From Bacillota bacterium (GTDB lineage: Bacteria; Bacillota; Clostridia; Lachnospirales; Lachnospiraceae), in the NCBI GenBank assembly GCA_023395555.1, contig JAEWYQ010000015.1:25376-89375 (forward strand): a stretch of 64,000 bases of DNA. The letters are read 5' to 3'. Made by a program: the position numbers and the translations under genes. The stretch's first letter is position 1. Every line of letters starts with the position of its first letter. The notes below the pieces were generated by a model. It searched no databases. It had not been told where the DNA came from and worked only from the letters and a program-made list of their open reading frames with translations. Positions 1-9,702 of this stretch are shown here, in pieces.

Positions 1-143
1 TTAGTTTAGCTAATACAATTGCCTTCGGAAATTTGCATATCCCGGATATAACGGATTTACTCCCTGGAATTTTATGTTCTGCAGTCGGACTGATCATCGG
101 TACAGTTATCAGTACAATTAAAACAAAAAAACGGATCGGATAA
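1..143 (+). CDS. C-terminal fragment of a membrane protein (5' end outside the window)
   Basis: An open frame enters from the left edge (codons in phase from base 3) and stops at TAA 141-143, giving the last 46 residues of a protein. They contain a hydrophobic stretch (LLPGILCSAVGLIIGTVIS) followed by a basic tail (KTKKRIG), typical of a final membrane helix ending in the cytoplasm. A hairpin terminator about 80 bases downstream fits the end of a transcript. The family cannot be told from this piece; a permease or other polytopic membrane protein is likely. Confidence 0.5.
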   Translation, partial: SLANTIAFGNLHIPDITDLLPGILCSAVGLIIGTVISTIKTKKRIG

Positions 144-223
144 ATCGGAATTCTCAAGCCGGTGAGAATTAATTCATCGGATATTGGACCATTGATTGAT
201 AACCATTTTTAAATAATAGAAGA

Positions 224-256
224 GGATATGCGTTAGATGAAAGAGCATATCCCCTT
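224..256 (+). terminator. Hairpin terminator of the upstream membrane protein gene
   Basis: GGATATGC (224-231) pairs with GCATATCC (244-251) over a 12-base loop and is followed by a pyrimidine-rich run, CCTTTTATT. It lies 80 bases after the stop of the partial gene on the same strand. Confidence 0.55.
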
Positions 257-290
257 TTATTGCTTCATGCGTGTTGATGGGAAATGCTTT

Positions 291-361
291 GTGCCTGGCA
301 CCATTGTTTTGATGGGTAATATTTGGTGCCTGACACCATTATTGTGTTAGTGCCTGATACC
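291..361. repeat. Three REP-like palindromes in a row
   Basis: Three variants of one palindromic word lie at 291-302 (GTGCCTGGCACC), 325-337 (GGTGCCTGACACC) and 350-361 (GTGCCTGATACC). The third lies inside the 3' end of the next gene (347-1423, minus strand) and encodes its last residues, so the element has been captured by the reading frame. Related copies occur at 48633-48645, 50695-50709 and 53987-54001, again at gene 3' ends. Confidence 0.65.
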
Positions 362-1423
362 GTTAACTCGGTTGTGAGAGTTTTCTTCCAGATACAACAT
401 AACGGGACCTTTTAGGAACAAAGGTGTTGGATGCCGGTCGTTGGTCAGCATGATAAAATGACTGCAGAGGATTCGGTTATCCATTTTCAGCATATTTACA
501 GGATCATAGCCGCATATAACAAAATCTTCGGTTATTACTTCTTTATGTAGTTGCAGAAAATCATCAAATTTCGCTTTTTTCTCTTTTATATGCTGATCAA
601 CGAGAGAGGATAGTATATCGTGATCATGGTCGTCAGGGGAGAATTCCTCTTCTCTGATGCTGCCGGAAAATAAATCAAAAAGAGAGGTCTCTGTTTCCCC
701 TATCTGGTGATATAGATCAATTCCGGTCTCCCCCAACAGGATGCAAAAGATTGTTCCTGAAAAGTAAAGCATTCTTCTGTGATGAAAGAAGTTTTCATTT
801 ATTTGCTCTAAAGTGCTGATATATTTCCCCATCCGGTCATGATATTTTTCGGCGGAAATCTGTTTCAGGGCCACACTGCCTGCATATTCTGCCATTCCTT
901 CAATTGTTTCAGTATAGTGTTCCTGTGTTATCATAGCACCGATGAAATGGCTCCGGTATTTTCGTGCAGCTATGAATCTGGCAAGAAGTGTTTTCTTCTC
1001 CTCCATATCTTCGGCCAGGTAGGCTCTGGAAAGGAACAGATTCTCAAGATGTTTCACCTGGTAATTTTCTATCTTGTCAGGATAATCCAGCATGATCAGG
1101 TCATTGGAAAACCGGCTTTCGCCCTTGCTCTTTTGGAAGGCATGGAACATTTCATGCACTAAATCAGAAGCCAGCAGCTCGGTATCTTCTTCCGCGGGAT
1201 TTGTAACATTCCAGATGGCAATGATGCCGCCCTCGTAATCAATACAGGTGTTTCCTAAAAAACGATTATCCCAGGGTATCCGGTTGGTTTTAAAATAGAC
1301 CTGCTTGTCATCATACAGCGCGAATTCAAATTTTGAAAAGCCCTTCCAAATGGATTCAAAGTCCACTTTTTCTAAAATAAAATCCAGCTCATGATATAGC
1401 TTATCCATATCGTTTCCGATCAT
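347..1423 (-). CDS. Uncharacterised protein with an HExxH metallopeptidase-like motif
   Basis: A 358-residue protein not assigned to a named family. It carries HEMFH at residues 90-94, the zinc-binding HExxH signature, and about 80 residues later the segment ETIEGMAEYAG, whose Glu175 or Glu179 could be the third zinc ligand of a gluzincin. There is no signal peptide or membrane helix, so a cytoplasmic zinc hydrolase is a reasonable guess, not a demonstrated function. The start lies one base after the msrA stop codon, so the two genes are almost certainly co-transcribed. The last four codons and the region of the stop derive from a REP-like palindrome. Confidence 0.75.
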   Translation of the reverse strand: MIGNDMDKLYHELDFILEKVDFESIWKGFSKFEFALYDDKQVYFKTNRIPWDNRFLGNTCIDYEGGIIAIWNVTNPAEEDTELLASDLVHEMFHAFQKSKGESRFSNDLIMLDYPDKIENYQVKHLENLFLSRAYLAEDMEEKKTLLARFIAARKYRSHFIGAMITQEHYTETIEGMAEYAGSVALKQISAEKYHDRMGKYISTLEQINENFFHHRRMLYFSGTIFCILLGETGIDLYHQIGETETSLFDLFSGSIREEEFSPDDHDHDILSSLVDQHIKEKKAKFDDFLQLHKEVITEDFVICGYDPVNMLKMDNRILCSHFIMLTNDRHPTPLFLKGPVMLYLEENSHNRVNGIRH

Positions 1424-1424
1424 A

Positions 1425-1952
1425 TCAGCCGTCCCTTCTTTTAAATTTTTCCCTGGGAATATGGCAGTATCCGTTTGGATTCTTATCCAGATATTTTTGA
1501 TGATATTCTTCGGCAGGGTAGTAGTTGTCCAGAGGAAGAACTTCGACTGCTATGGGTTTATCATAGTGCTTCTGCAGTTCTTCTACGGATGCCCGGATCA
1601 CGGGCAGGTCAGCGGTATCGACGTGATAAATTCCGGTCCGGTACTGACTGCCTGCATCTCCGCCCTGCCGGTTGACGGAGGTAGGGTCGATAACCTCATA
1701 ATATAGGCTCAGAATAGTGTTCAGCCCGATCTGTTCTGGATCATAGAGAACCTGGACGGTCTCGGCGTGTCCGGTATTATTATGGCATACCTCCTGATAG
1801 GTGGGATTCTCTGTATGGCCGTTGGCATAGCCCACCTCGGTCTGAAGAATTCCGGGAAACCCTGCCAGGTATTTCTCGGTACCCCAGAAGCATCCTCCGG
1901 CCAGGTAGATCATCTTGTATGTGGCTTGCATGGTATCATTCGCTGTATGCAT
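1425..1952 (-). CDS. msrA: Peptide methionine (S)-S-oxide reductase MsrA
   Basis: A protein of 175 residues, the normal family length. It reduces S-methionine sulfoxide in proteins back to methionine using thioredoxin-type electron donors. The diagnostic GGCFWG motif is at residues 19-24, with Cys21 as the catalytic cysteine; later family blocks (VGYANG, GHAETVQV, YHQKYLDKNP) are present. A ribosome binding site (AAAGGA) lies upstream of the ATG. It is the first gene of a two-gene unit with the HExxH protein and fits the oxidative-stress theme of several genes in the window. Confidence 0.95.
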   Translation of the reverse strand: MHTANDTMQATYKMIYLAGGCFWGTEKYLAGFPGILQTEVGYANGHTENPTYQEVCHNNTGHAETVQVLYDPEQIGLNTILSLYYEVIDPTSVNRQGGDAGSQYRTGIYHVDTADLPVIRASVEELQKHYDKPIAVEVLPLDNYYPAEEYHQKYLDKNPNGYCHIPREKFKRRDG

Positions 1953-2498
1953 GTATTGTGATCCTTTCTTAATTTTATAGTGTGGGCGTGTGGATTTTGT
2001 AGTATAGATATTGTAATGTCACGATTGAAATATTATAGCTATTGTATCATAAGCGAAAAAAATAGCAAGAAAAAGAATGCCGCAGAACGGTAACCCATGC
2101 GGAAGGATAAAGTAGAAAAAGCAGGCATCAATCATGATACCCGCTCCTTCTACTGTGCCCGTTAGGGCTTTGTCTCATTCTTTAACGCAAATCATCAAAT
2201 CCATTGTGAGACTTGACCAACAACATTTGACTGTCCAAAGCTACCATCTCCCAACATCATGCGCGAATTCATTTTCAGAACTCACATCGAGGAATTTGCT
2301 GCCCGTAATTCTGAGACGAAATTATAGGCGTCTATATTCATTTTTTTAGATACGACAACGACTTATTCCGAATTAAAGTCTATGATCTCCATACAAGTTA
2401 ACAAGTTAAGCGGTATGTCGTATCTGATATTTATTATGCTCCGATAAAGAATTTATATGCGGCAAAATAAATGTTTTTTAATGTTAATTTATGGATGA
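1953..2498. other. Intergenic region between msrA and the left V-ATPase operon
   Basis: Both flanking genes are on the minus strand. The stretch should hold the msrA promoter and the end of the left ATPase transcript, but no canonical promoter or U-tailed terminator stands out. Two inverted repeats are visible: 2111-2154 (AGTAGAA pairing with TTCTACT, with an inner ATCA/TGAT stem) and 2348-2425, described separately. A 71-codon frame at 2134-2349 has no ribosome binding site and was not called. Confidence 0.5.
2348..2425. repeat. Inverted repeat with GATACGACA arms
   Basis: AGATACGACA (2348-2357) and its exact complement TGTCGTATCT (2416-2425) enclose 58 bases. A run of seven T lies just outside the left arm. 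The arm core GATACGACA also bounds the much longer inverted repeat at 62243-62366, so the two may belong to one family of small non-coding elements. Confidence 0.45.
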
Positions 2499-3119
2499 TT
2501 ATTGGGCTGTCTGCCGCCTTTTGATCACCTTAAGCCGTGTAAATTCCTCCCGTTCCTTTTCCTCCAGCGCATTCTGTATCTCTACCGTAAGCCGGGTGTA
2601 ATAGGGAATGGTAATATTTTTCAAGGCATTTGCCCGTTTTTGCGTTTTATTTATATTGGTGGCCAGGCGGTAGGCGGAGTTCTCGATCATGGATAAGCGG
2701 ATGGTGAGCTCCTTCACCTTAACGAAGCGTTTTGTCGCCTCATCCAGGGACAGCTTCGTCTGGAAGAAGGCATAGGTTGGCTTGCTTACGGTGCTGTCAT
2801 ACTCCACCAGGGGAATCTCGGTTCCCATGATGCTTCGCTGCTTGATCTCAACGGAATTCTCCTCCGGGATGGTATTGCACAGCTCCTGAACATTCACAAT
2901 ACCCATCTCAATATTGGCCTTCTGAAGTGAGAGATAAGCCGAGGTAAAGGTATTATCAATCTCACTCTGGATATTCTTTGCCTTATCAATCAATTCCATC
3001 AGCTCATGCATTAAAATATTCCGTTTTTTATCCATTAATTCGTAGCCCTGCTTTGCCAGCCGGAGTGAATTCCTGGCTAAGATTAGATTACCCTTTGTGG
3101 GAAAGGTATTGGGGTTCAT
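2499..3119 (-). CDS. ntpD: V/A-type ATPase subunit D (left operon)
   Basis: 206 residues; the central rotor stalk subunit that couples the A3B3 head to the membrane ring. The protein is mainly two long helices, begins with the family signature P-T-K-G-N-L (residues 6-11), and ends in a coiled-coil rich in K/R/E. The frame is open 54 codons further upstream, but that part overlaps subunit B in another frame. The start at 3119 is chosen because GAGGTGATC lies just before it and the protein then begins like other D subunits. It is the last gene of the left operon. Confidence 0.93.
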   Translation of the reverse strand: MNPNTFPTKGNLILARNSLRLAKQGYELMDKKRNILMHELMELIDKAKNIQSEIDNTFTSAYLSLQKANIEMGIVNVQELCNTIPEENSVEIKQRSIMGTEIPLVEYDSTVSKPTYAFFQTKLSLDEATKRFVKVKELTIRLSMIENSAYRLATNINKTQKRANALKNITIPYYTRLTVEIQNALEEKEREEFTRLKVIKRRQTAQ

Positions 3120-3123
3120 GGGA

Positions 3124-4521
3124 TCACCTCGATTCGTCTGCCGTTTTACCGGCTTTATAGTACTGATCCAAAATCTTGGTATCGATACGGTCCAGTTCCT
3201 CTCTGGGCAGGAGGGAGAGCAGTTCCCAGCCCTTATCCAGGGTCTGGGTAATGGTACGGTCCTCCAGACGGCCCTGGGCAATGAACTCCTGCTCCATGGA
3301 TGCGCCGAATTTCAGATACAGCTTATCCAGGGAGGACAATTCATCCTCACCGATAACACTGGCTAAGGCTCTGGCATCGCCCACACGGGCGTAGGAGGAG
3401 AAGAGCTGGTTGGCCAGGTCCTGATGGTCCTCTCTGGTAAAGCCCCTTCCGATACCATCCTTCATCAGACGGGAGAGGGAGGGCAGGATACTGATGGGAG
3501 GATATACATTGTTCTGATGCAGTCCCCGGTCAAGAACGATCTGCCCTTCCGTAATATACCCTGTCAGGTCGGGGATGGGATGGGTAATATCGTCATTGGG
3601 CATGGTGAGGATCGGGATCTGGGTTACGGAACCGGCACAGCCACGAACAATGCCGGCCCGCTCATAGATGGTAGCCAGTTCGCTGTACAGGTAACCGGGG
3701 TAGCCCTTTCTGCTGGGGATCTCACCCTTGGAGGAGGAGACCTCACGCATGGCCTCTGCAAAGGAAGTCATATCCGTAAGAATAACAAGGATATGCATTC
3801 CTTTCTCAAAAGCCAGGTATTCCGCGGTAGTGAGAGCAACCTTCGGTGTGATCAAACGCTCTACCACCGGGTCATTGGCCAGATTTAGATACATTACCAC
3901 ATGGGAGCTGGCGCCGCTTTCCTCAAAGGTGCGGCGGAAGAAATCAGCAACATCGTGCTTTACACCCATGGCAGCGAATACGATGGCAAAGTCACCTTCC
4001 GAATTCTCTCCCAGGGAAGCCTGTTTTACAATCTGTGCCGCCAGCTGGTCGTGGGGCAGACCATTTCCCGAGAAGATGGGAAGCTTCTGTCCCCGGATGA
4101 GGGTGGTGAGGCAGTCGATGGCGGAAATACCCGTCTTGATATAATTTCTGGGATATTCCCGGGAGCAGGGGTTGAGGGGCTGGCCGTTGACATCCCGCTT
4201 TGTCTCAGCAATAATATTGCCAAGACCGTCGATGGGCTGGCCTACTCCGTTAAATACCCGGCCCAGGATATCGGGGGAGAGTGCAACCTCCATGGGATGT
4301 CCGGTGAGCTTGGTATGGGTATTGAACAGGGACATGTCTTCCGTACCCTGGAATACCTGGATAATTGCTTTATCCTCATATAATTCTACAATTCTGCCTA
4401 ATTTCTTTTTACTGCCTTCTATGGTCAGTTCAACGATTTCGTCAAAGGATGCATCGCGGACGCCCTCCAAAGCGATCAGGGGGCCATTGATCTGACTTAG
4501 TCCTAAATATTCTATCGACAT
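3124..4521 (-). CDS. ntpB: V/A-type ATPase subunit B (left operon)
   Basis: 465 residues; the non-catalytic nucleotide-binding subunit that alternates with A in the hexameric head. Typical blocks are present: beta-barrel start ([14 protein letters not shown]), [11 protein letters not shown] near residue 155, and [13 protein letters not shown]. As in other B subunits, the classical P-loop lysine motif is missing. GGAGG sits five bases before the ATG at 4521, so that codon is preferred over the ATG four codons upstream. The stop lies four bases before the start of subunit D. Confidence 0.95.
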   Translation of the reverse strand: MSIEYLGLSQINGPLIALEGVRDASFDEIVELTIEGSKKKLGRIVELYEDKAIIQVFQGTEDMSLFNTHTKLTGHPMEVALSPDILGRVFNGVGQPIDGLGNIIAETKRDVNGQPLNPCSREYPRNYIKTGISAIDCLTTLIRGQKLPIFSGNGLPHDQLAAQIVKQASLGENSEGDFAIVFAAMGVKHDVADFFRRTFEESGASSHVVMYLNLANDPVVERLITPKVALTTAEYLAFEKGMHILVILTDMTSFAEAMREVSSSKGEIPSRKGYPGYLYSELATIYERAGIVRGCAGSVTQIPILTMPNDDITHPIPDLTGYITEGQIVLDRGLHQNNVYPPISILPSLSRLMKDGIGRGFTREDHQDLANQLFSSYARVGDARALASVIGEDELSSLDKLYLKFGASMEQEFIAQGRLEDRTITQTLDKGWELLSLLPREELDRIDTKILDQYYKAGKTADESR

Positions 4522-4595
4522 AATTACCTCCATTCTGCCGCCAGGCAGCTTGTAATCCTGTAAAAAGCGCTTCTGATTTTTCGAATTCCTTCCAG

Positions 4596-6362
4596 CTAAG
4601 CATTTTTGGACATGATCTGCTCGTAGAACTGATCAATCATTGCGGTATAGTCATCGAATTTCTCCAGCTCATCGTTGGCCACATCGTATTTGATGGAAAT
4701 CACCTTATCAAATACGGGGCTTTCCTTTAACAGGGACATGGGCATGTTGCGGTCAATGAGCAGTCTGGATTTCTGATACAGATACAGGATGGTTTCCATC
4801 ATTTTCAGCTGCTTTGCCATGGGCACATAGGTGTCGGAAGGGTGGTAGGCATTCTGCTGTACGAAGCCCAGACGGATCACTCTGGCTATCTCCAGCACCA
4901 GCTTTTGGTCATCGGGAAGAACATCGCTGCCGATGAGCTTTACGATTTCATTCAGCTGGCTTTCCTGGGTCAGCAGGCTGAGAATCTGGTTACGGCATTC
5001 TATAAAATCTTCCCCTACATTCTTCGTATACCAGGGAGCCAGATCGTTAACATATTCGCTGTAGCTGGTCAGCCACTGGATCGCCGGGAAATGTCTGGCG
5101 TAGGCCAGGGATTTATCCAAGGCCCAGAAGCAGCGGACGAAGCGCTTGGTATTCTGGGTGACGGGCTCGGAGAAGGCACCGCCCTGGGGGGATACGGCTC
5201 CGATGATGGATACGCTGCCCTCGGTCCAGTTAAGATTCTGCATAAAGCCGGCCCTCTCGTAGAAAGCGGAGAGACGGGAAGCCAGATAAGCCGGGAAGCC
5301 TTCCTCGGCAGGCATTTCCTCCAGACGACCGGATAATTCACGAAGGGCCTCCGCCCAGCGGGAAGTGGAATCCGCCATGATGGCTACATGATAGCCCATA
5401 TCCCGGTAATATTCCGCCAGGGTAATTCCTGTATAGATGCTGGCCTCACGGGCAGCCACGGGCATGTTGGAGGTATTGGCGATGAGAGTGGTGCGGTCCA
5501 GCAGAGGATTGCCGGATTTGGGATCCACCAGCTTGGTAAAGTCTTCGAGAACCTCGGTCATCTCATTGCCGCGCTCACCGCAGCCGATGTAGACGATAAT
5601 ATCCGCATCGCACCATTTGGCCAGCTGGTGCTGGGTCATGGTCTTGCCGGTTCCGAAGCCGCCGGGGATAGCGGCAGTGCCGCCCTTGGAGATGGGGAAC
5701 AGAGTATCCAGAATTCTCTGCCCTGTTACCAGAGGCCGGTCGGAAGCGAAGCGCTTTGCCGTGGGCCTGGGAACGCGGATCGGCCAACGCTGGGTCAGCG
5801 TCAGCTCCCGTTCCTGTCCCTTACTGTCAATTATAGTTACAATGGTATCATTGATTGTGTATTTTCCGTCAGAAACAACCTTTGTTACGGTTCCGAATAC
5901 CTCCGGCGGAACCATGGACTTATGAATGACGGCCCTGGTCTCGGGAACCTCGGCAATAATTGTGCCGCCGTATACCTTATCTCCGGGGACTACGGTAACG
6001 TGGACATCCCAGAGCTTTGAGGTATCCAAGGATTCCACGCTGACACCGCGGGAGATGAAGGCGCCGGATTTTGCAGCGATTTCCTGTAAGGGGCGCTCGA
6101 TCCCGTCAAAGATATTGCTGATGATGCCGGGAGCCAGGGTAACGGAAATAGCAGCGCCGGTGGACAGCACCTCATCCCCAGGCCGCAGTCCCGTGGTTTC
6201 TTCATATACCTGGATGGTGGTCCGGCCGGAAGAGAGTCCGATAACTTCCCCTACCAGCTTATCCTTGCCTACCAAAACCATTTCCCCCATCTTGAAGGCC
6301 TTATTTTCGCCCACATATACAATAGGACCATTGATACCGAATATTTTACCTGTTAAACTCAT
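4596..6362 (-). CDS. ntpA: V/A-type ATPase catalytic subunit A (left operon)
   Basis: 588 residues; the catalytic ATP-hydrolysing subunit. The Walker A motif GGFGTGKT is at residues 234-241, followed by the A-subunit signatures [13 protein letters not shown] and [14 protein letters not shown]. The 'non-homologous' insertion that separates A from F-type beta subunits is present (residues ~115-190). GGGAGATC precedes the ATG. It differs clearly from its counterpart at 17839-19605 (for example [14 protein letters not shown] against [14 protein letters not shown]), so the two operons are old paralogues or of separate origin, not a recent duplication. Confidence 0.97.
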   Translation of the reverse strand: MSLTGKIFGINGPIVYVGENKAFKMGEMVLVGKDKLVGEVIGLSSGRTTIQVYEETTGLRPGDEVLSTGAAISVTLAPGIISNIFDGIERPLQEIAAKSGAFISRGVSVESLDTSKLWDVHVTVVPGDKVYGGTIIAEVPETRAVIHKSMVPPEVFGTVTKVVSDGKYTINDTIVTIIDSKGQERELTLTQRWPIRVPRPTAKRFASDRPLVTGQRILDTLFPISKGGTAAIPGGFGTGKTMTQHQLAKWCDADIIVYIGCGERGNEMTEVLEDFTKLVDPKSGNPLLDRTTLIANTSNMPVAAREASIYTGITLAEYYRDMGYHVAIMADSTSRWAEALRELSGRLEEMPAEEGFPAYLASRLSAFYERAGFMQNLNWTEGSVSIIGAVSPQGGAFSEPVTQNTKRFVRCFWALDKSLAYARHFPAIQWLTSYSEYVNDLAPWYTKNVGEDFIECRNQILSLLTQESQLNEIVKLIGSDVLPDDQKLVLEIARVIRLGFVQQNAYHPSDTYVPMAKQLKMMETILYLYQKSRLLIDRNMPMSLLKESPVFDKVISIKYDVANDELEKFDDYTAMIDQFYEQIMSKNA

Positions 6363-6386
6363 AAGGATGATCTCCCTTTCCTGGAC

Positions 6387-6953
6387 TTAAAGAGTGAAGG
6401 AATTCTTTGCTTCCTCCAATTTAGTTAAAAACGAATGATCGATTAAAATACTGCGGGTTGTAATGACGGCACGGATACCTCCGATAAAATCCCGGTCGCT
6501 TATGGTCAGCGTGATTCCTGTTTTGCCCTCCAAAGCCGCCTTTTTGGGAGCATCGGAAGGGTTCAGATACACGGTAAGAGCATCTCCGTGGGCAAAATCA
6601 GAAGCGTTTCTGATCCATGCCACCAGCAGCTCCTCATATTCCGGAGTCTGCATGAATTCCTGGAGCCGGGCATGGACATCGGTAAAGATCTGGTTTGCGA
6701 TCTCCTCCGTCTTCTCCAGCACCTTGCGCCGGATATCCAGAGCTTCTGCCGACAGCTTGCGGTTTCTCTCGCGGACGATGTTCTCCGAAGCGATGCGGTA
6801 ATTTGCCTCTGCCTTGCGCAGGGCGGCTTCCCTGCGTTCTTCAAAGTTTTTCTGCAGGGTTTTTTTATATTCTTCTACAATTTCAATATTCTGCTTGGTA
6901 GCACTTTCGATTACCGAAGAATAAAAATGATCTAATTTTTCATCAAGGGTCAT
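6387..6953 (-). CDS. ntpE: V/A-type ATPase subunit E (left operon)
   Basis: 188 residues; part of the peripheral stalk that holds the head against rotation. The N-terminal two thirds is a charged coiled coil (residues ~10-110); the C-terminal third is a compact domain that binds the top of the head. GGAGG lies nine bases before the ATG at 6953; an upstream TTG directly abuts that GGAGG and is rejected. Here E lies after F, whereas in the right operon E lies before C and F. Confidence 0.9.
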   Translation of the reverse strand: MTLDEKLDHFYSSVIESATKQNIEIVEEYKKTLQKNFEERREAALRKAEANYRIASENIVRERNRKLSAEALDIRRKVLEKTEEIANQIFTDVHARLQEFMQTPEYEELLVAWIRNASDFAHGDALTVYLNPSDAPKKAALEGKTGITLTISDRDFIGGIRAVITTRSILIDHSFLTKLEEAKNSFTL

Positions 6954-6972
6954 TGGTTGCAACCTCCAATTC

Positions 6973-7281
6973 TTATAATTTCAATCCAATGGCTTCGTTT
7001 ACATAAGACGTAATAAAGTCAGGCTTACGGCCGGTTCCATGTCTGTCCGGGATCTCCACAACCAACGGAACTCTTCGGTTTAACTTAATGTCATTGATGG
7101 TTTCACGAATATCGTCGCATAGCTTTTCGGTAATCAGAATAATGCCTATCGTCTTATCTGCAAGCACTTTATCCAACTCTTCTTTTAACTCCGGTTTTGT
7201 GTGAACCACGACACCGCTGACTCCGGCCAGCTTCATGCCGGTATAGGTGTCAACATTATCGCTGATAAGATACATACGCAT
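6973..7281 (-). CDS. ntpG: V/A-type ATPase subunit F (left operon)
   Basis: 102 residues; the small central-stalk subunit that binds D. It has the CheY-like fold pattern of the family: start MRMYLISDNVDTYTGMKLAG, then IGIILITEKL, then a PLVVEIPDR strand. GGGAGG lies seven bases before the ATG. It sits between K and E. Enterococcus nomenclature calls this subunit NtpG. Confidence 0.92.
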   Translation of the reverse strand: MRMYLISDNVDTYTGMKLAGVSGVVVHTKPELKEELDKVLADKTIGIILITEKLCDDIRETINDIKLNRRVPLVVEIPDRHGTGRKPDFITSYVNEAIGLKL

Positions 7282-7326
7282 AAGTATTCCTCCCTATTGA
7301 TGATGAACCGTTAACGCACCGGTGAA

Positions 7327-7743
7327 TTATCCGAGAATAGTAAAGGATACGATCAGGCCGTAGAGGGCGATACCTTCTGCAAGAGCCACGAAGATCAGGG
7401 ACTTACCCATGATGGAAGAGTCCTCGCTGATGGCACCCAGAGCGGCAGAAGCAGCCGAGGCAACAGCGATACCGCCGCCGATACAGGATAATCCCGTTGA
7501 AAGAGCGGCTGCAATGTATCTCCAGCCATCGGTGGAAGCGGCAGCTCCGGCGGTTTCCGCAGCGGATACATGACCGGAGAACATCATGATATTGGCAATT
7601 ACCAGAACACCGAAGAACATAAGGATATTGAAGCCCAGGGTTGCTTTTAAACCGCCCTTACTTCTCTTGCTTGCTAAAAAGGAACCGAAAGGAACGATAA
7701 TAGTTAAGATTAATGCGATAACGATTGTGATTTTTAATGCCAT
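7327..7743 (-). CDS. ntpK: V/A-type ATPase ring proteolipid subunit K (left operon)
   Basis: 138 residues from the ATG at 7743, which has AAGGAGG at a good distance (an ATG eight codons upstream does not). Four hydrophobic segments are visible. The second hairpin (residues ~73-137) is the real ring unit, with the carboxylate Glu123 in LAEGIALYG. The first two helices (residues ~1-58) have no carboxylate and little resemblance to a normal c-type hairpin. The Thr-Gln pair and helix-3 Gln that bind sodium in the Enterococcus hirae ring are absent, unlike in the right operon. A proton-driven ring is therefore plausible. Confidence 0.93.
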   Translation of the reverse strand: MALKITIVIALILTIIVPFGSFLASKRSKGGLKATLGFNILMFFGVLVIANIMMFSGHVSAAETAGAAASTDGWRYIAAALSTGLSCIGGGIAVASAASAALGAISEDSSIMGKSLIFVALAEGIALYGLIVSFTILG

Positions 7744-7773
7744 AATAGCATCCTCCTTAAAATTCAATATTTT

Positions 7774-9678
7774 CTATTTCCTGCTCTTATAAGGCTTGAA
7801 CTCCTTGCCGGTACCCTTATAAAAACGGCTGAACATTTCATAATACTCCAGACGCAGAACCTGAATTCCGACTACAAGACCTTCCATCAGTGCAACAATT
7901 ACATTGCCGAGAACCAATACGGCGATATTGGGATTGGAGGTCTCCGCACCCGCAAGCAGCATTACAACGCCCATCATAGCCGCATGACTCAGTGCAAAGG
8001 CACCCACACGGAGGAAGGAGATGGTGTTGGTTAAATAACTGAGTAAAACTTCAAACATTTCAAAAATAGCTTCTACAAAAAACATTACCTTATGCTCCGG
8101 AAAGATATGTGCCTTCTTCTCCACCAGATGGGTCAGGGGCTCCCGGAAGAAAATGATCACCAGGGGCAGGACAAAGAAGATAGCGAAGAAGATCACTGCG
8201 GGCAGAGGACGTCCGGTAAATACCAGAACAACACAGGTAATCAGCATTCCATAGAACACCAGCCCGGCTACTCCATTGGTATCAAACAGCACCCGGCCCC
8301 AATCTTTGGCTTTTATTCCGTTGATGATATTAATCAGCATGGCCAGCACAATCAGGAATACACCGAAGCCGATGGCGGTATACAGCATGGTCATGACGTT
8401 TTCCCTGGGTGACATCCATACCGGATGCAGCAGATCCTCAAAGCCGAAGACGCTGCCGTAGAGGAAGCCGAAAATGGTGGAGAAAACACCTGCAAGGGAG
8501 ATGATGGCAGCCAGGCTCATCTTCCTGAACCTATAAATCAACAGGCCTCCGGCCACCAGGCAGAGCCCCTGGCCCACATCGCCAAACATAATGCCGAAGA
8601 TGATGGAATAAGTAATGGCCACGAAGGAGGTGGGATCAATCTCATTATAGGCCGGCAGGCCGTACATCTTGATAAACATCTCAAAGGGCTTGAACAGCTT
8701 CAGATTCTTCAGCTTTGTGGGAGGCTTCATATCCTTATCCGCCTGCCCGTCGTCCGTGAGACAGTATACCAGGTCATCCTTTTCTGTTTCTGCAAGGAGG
8801 GCAGCGGAATCCTTTTCCGTAATCCAGCCGCAGATAATATAGAAGACATCCTTCTTGCCCTTCTCCCGTGTACAGGCGGCCAGCTTGCGGACATCAAAAT
8901 TCCTGGAAAGGAGATCAACCGTATAGTGGGCCCTCTTCAGATCGGGTGCGACATCGTTCAGCCGTGTCTTAATCTCCTTATAGATATCATCCAGCTCCTT
9001 GCCGAGATCGCTGATCTTTGTGACGATGGAATGATAGGATTCCTCCGGAGTTCCCTCATAGGCATCGGGCAGCTTGACCCGTTCGAAATGGAGAGAGGTA
9101 TAGATCGCATCAATCTTCACCGCTTCATTCGCCGGCACAAAGTAGATGCCCCACACATACTCCCTGTCACGCTCGCATTCATAAAAAACAGTGGTGAGAT
9201 TCTCATACACGTATTTGGAAAAACGGGTGTAAAATTCATGAGGAACCTTACCGAACCGGAATTTAATGAATTTCAGGTCCATAATCTTATGAATGTCATA
9301 ATCCAGATGGCGGAAATGCTCAATCTGGGTAAGAAGCTCATTGCATTCGTGCTGCTGGGCCTTTAAAACCTTCTTTTTGTCATTCAGATCCGACAGGGTG
9401 CTATATGCGGCATTAATGATATCGGCGGCTTGTTGGGGAGACATCAGTTCCTGATTGCCGGGATCGGGACCCTCCAGCTTCTTCACCAGATCCTCGGACT
9501 TTGCCGCCAGTTCCTTGTAGGGGTTATTCTCTATAAAGGGCCTCAAATTATGGGAGGTACTAAGCTCCGTAAGAGCATTCTCTAAATGGATATCATATTT
9601 GGTAAGATAGGTATTGATTACCCGGTCAAAATCCTCTTTGGGACCGGTAATACTGATAAATTTCATTTTTTCAATCAC
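7774..9678 (-). CDS. ntpI: V/A-type ATPase membrane subunit I/a (left operon)
   Basis: 634 residues; the stator membrane subunit that forms the ion half-channels. Residues 1-~330 are a cytoplasmic, coiled-coil-rich arm; the rest has about seven or eight membrane helices. The essential Arg facing the ring is in NTISFLRVGAFALSHA, a form close to that of Thermus and eukaryotic a subunits. A GTG start at 9678 is chosen because GGAGG is nine bases upstream; the next ATG, four codons on, is too far from it. Confidence 0.93.
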   Translation of the reverse strand: MIEKMKFISITGPKEDFDRVINTYLTKYDIHLENALTELSTSHNLRPFIENNPYKELAAKSEDLVKKLEGPDPGNQELMSPQQAADIINAAYSTLSDLNDKKKVLKAQQHECNELLTQIEHFRHLDYDIHKIMDLKFIKFRFGKVPHEFYTRFSKYVYENLTTVFYECERDREYVWGIYFVPANEAVKIDAIYTSLHFERVKLPDAYEGTPEESYHSIVTKISDLGKELDDIYKEIKTRLNDVAPDLKRAHYTVDLLSRNFDVRKLAACTREKGKKDVFYIICGWITEKDSAALLAETEKDDLVYCLTDDGQADKDMKPPTKLKNLKLFKPFEMFIKMYGLPAYNEIDPTSFVAITYSIIFGIMFGDVGQGLCLVAGGLLIYRFRKMSLAAIISLAGVFSTIFGFLYGSVFGFEDLLHPVWMSPRENVMTMLYTAIGFGVFLIVLAMLINIINGIKAKDWGRVLFDTNGVAGLVFYGMLITCVVLVFTGRPLPAVIFFAIFFVLPLVIIFFREPLTHLVEKKAHIFPEHKVMFFVEAIFEMFEVLLSYLTNTISFLRVGAFALSHAAMMGVVMLLAGAETSNPNIAVLVLGNVIVALMEGLVVGIQVLRLEYYEMFSRFYKGTGKEFKPYKSRK

Positions 9679-9702
9679 TGCTTCACACCTCCAGTTCTAT
9701 AT

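Noticed and set aside
2134..2349. 71-codon frame on the plus strand between msrA and the left ATPase operon
   Set aside because: No ribosome binding site, composition unlike the neighbours, and no recognisable motif.
3120..3281. 54-codon N-terminal extension of left subunit D
   Set aside because: It is the shadow of subunit B in another frame; the start at 3119 has a ribosome binding site and gives the normal D N-terminus.
8425..9366. 313-codon plus-strand frame inside left subunit I
   Set aside because: Antisense shadow of a well-supported V-ATPase gene.
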